Notes under the pieces: generated by a model
Databases searched by the model: none
The model's input: the letters and a program-made list of their open reading frames with translations, nothing else
What the model was told of the DNA's origin: nothing
Shown here: piece after piece, positions 12,808 through 13,173 of the stretch
Numbering within the stretch: the stretch's first letter is position 1
How the letters are laid out: each line of letters opens with the position of its first letter
Source of the DNA: CAYOVG01 sp964407285
Lineage (GTDB): Bacteria > Desulfobacterota > Syntrophobacteria > Syntrophobacterales > Syntrophobacteraceae
Reading direction: 5' to 3'
Assembly: GCA_964407285.1 (NCBI GenBank)
Contig: CAYOVG010000190.1
Location: 1 to 13,173 of the forward strand
DNA: 13,173 bases
Program-made: the position numbers and the translations under genes

Positions 12808-13173
12808 GAAATCCGCCGATGAGCGAATCCGCCCACATCAAATCCGGAGAAGACGCTCTTCCGGGCAGGGTGCGCATAGGATTGCGGATCAAGGTGCTGA
12901 TCCCGTCCCTGGCCGTATCGGTCCTGGCGGCCGTGGCTCTTTTCTGGTGGTTCGGGCAGGAGTATGCCCGGCAGGGCCGAACGGACCTGCGGGCGAGACT
13001 GGAGACCTTTACATCGACCCAGGCAGCCGAACTGGCGGAATCCATCTGGACGTTCGATCAGGATTCCATCGACCGGTTGTTCCGCAGCTACACCTGCAAC
13101 AGCGACATCCTGCGTGCGAGCCTTTTTGACGCCGACGGGAACCTGATGGCGCGGGTTCAAGGGGATGCTCCCG
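12804..13173 (+). CDS. Membrane sensor protein, N-terminal part (histidine kinase or GGDEF type), truncated by window edge
   Basis: An open frame of 123 codons without a stop. The ATG at 12804 overlaps the TGA of the phnD-like gene (ATGA), typical of translational coupling; an in-frame ATG at 12819 is an alternative. Residues 28-51 (RIKVLIPSLAVSVLAAVALFWWF) form a clear transmembrane helix followed by an extracytoplasmic region rich in charged residues. The part AELAESIWTFDQDSIDRLFRSY and ASLFDADGNLMARVQG (about 76-120) is the N-terminal pattern of periplasmic sensor domains in many hybrid histidine kinases and some diguanylate cyclases (Ala-Glu-Ser-x-Trp-x-Phe-Asp). The output domain lies beyond the window, so the type is not determined. 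Linked to the phnD-like gene, it probably reads out ligand binding by that protein. Confidence 0.8.
   Translation, partial: MRNPPMSESAHIKSGEDALPGRVRIGLRIKVLIPSLAVSVLAAVALFWWFGQEYARQGRTDLRARLETFTSTQAAELAESIWTFDQDSIDRLFRSYTCNSDILRASLFDADGNLMARVQGDAP

Noticed and set aside
1..13173. CRISPR arrays, insertion sequences, phage or attachment-site signatures
   Set aside because: No regularly spaced repeats, transposase or integrase genes, or flanking terminal repeats were seen anywhere in the window.

Overview
The window reads like a GC-rich proteobacterial chromosome segment, most plausibly Desulfobacterota (former Deltaproteobacteria). This lineage guess is inference: it rests on the DUF4124 lipoprotein/secreted-protein type, the PhnD-like protein paired with a membrane sensor, and the overall style of the proteins. 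No rRNA, CRISPR array, insertion sequence or convincing tRNA was found. Genes are carried mostly on the minus strand.

Layout, left to right. (1) 1-1279, minus strand: a nitroreductase-family flavoprotein, a glyoxalase-II-like metallo-beta-lactamase-fold hydrolase and the first 13 codons of another gene, read in that order as a likely operon. (2) 1837-3030, plus strand: a lone FemAB/GNAT-like acyltransferase behind a long leader. (3) 3062-4354, minus strand: a nucleoside phosphorylase family protein and an HU-type DNA-binding protein with an excellent sigma70 promoter; a cluster of CCGGTTC motifs including an 11-bp inverted repeat lies between them. (4) 4903-5247, plus strand: a small secreted DUF4124 protein. 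(5) 5567-10337, minus strand: a three-gene set reading P-type cation ATPase, then a divergent S-adenosylmethionine synthetase paralog 14 bp downstream, then a small hydrophobic DUF5132-like protein. (6) 10705-11421, minus strand: a CPBP-type membrane protein lacking its usual catalytic glutamate. (7) 11791 to the right edge, plus strand: a PhnD-like phosphonate-binding protein overlapping a truncated membrane sensor gene.

The most interesting part is block 5. The ATPase has the ion-binding residues of Ca2+/Mn2+ pumps of the SPCA/SERCA group plus an N-terminal cysteine-free HMA-like domain. The neighbouring MAT keeps the triphosphate and Mg2+ residues of MetK but has replaced the residues that hold methionine and adenine, so it is probably not a housekeeping SAM synthetase. 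The unit starts from a good sigma70 promoter (TGGACA-17-CATAAT) preceded by four 11-bp-phased GTTACA-type half sites, the arrangement expected for a PhoB/OmpR-type regulator. Together these suggest a regulated cation-homeostasis module containing a repurposed SAM-synthetase fold enzyme.

Block 7 suggests a sensing pair: a periplasmic phosphonate/phosphate-type binding protein made together with a membrane receptor rather than with a visible ABC transporter, although what follows the window edge is unknown.
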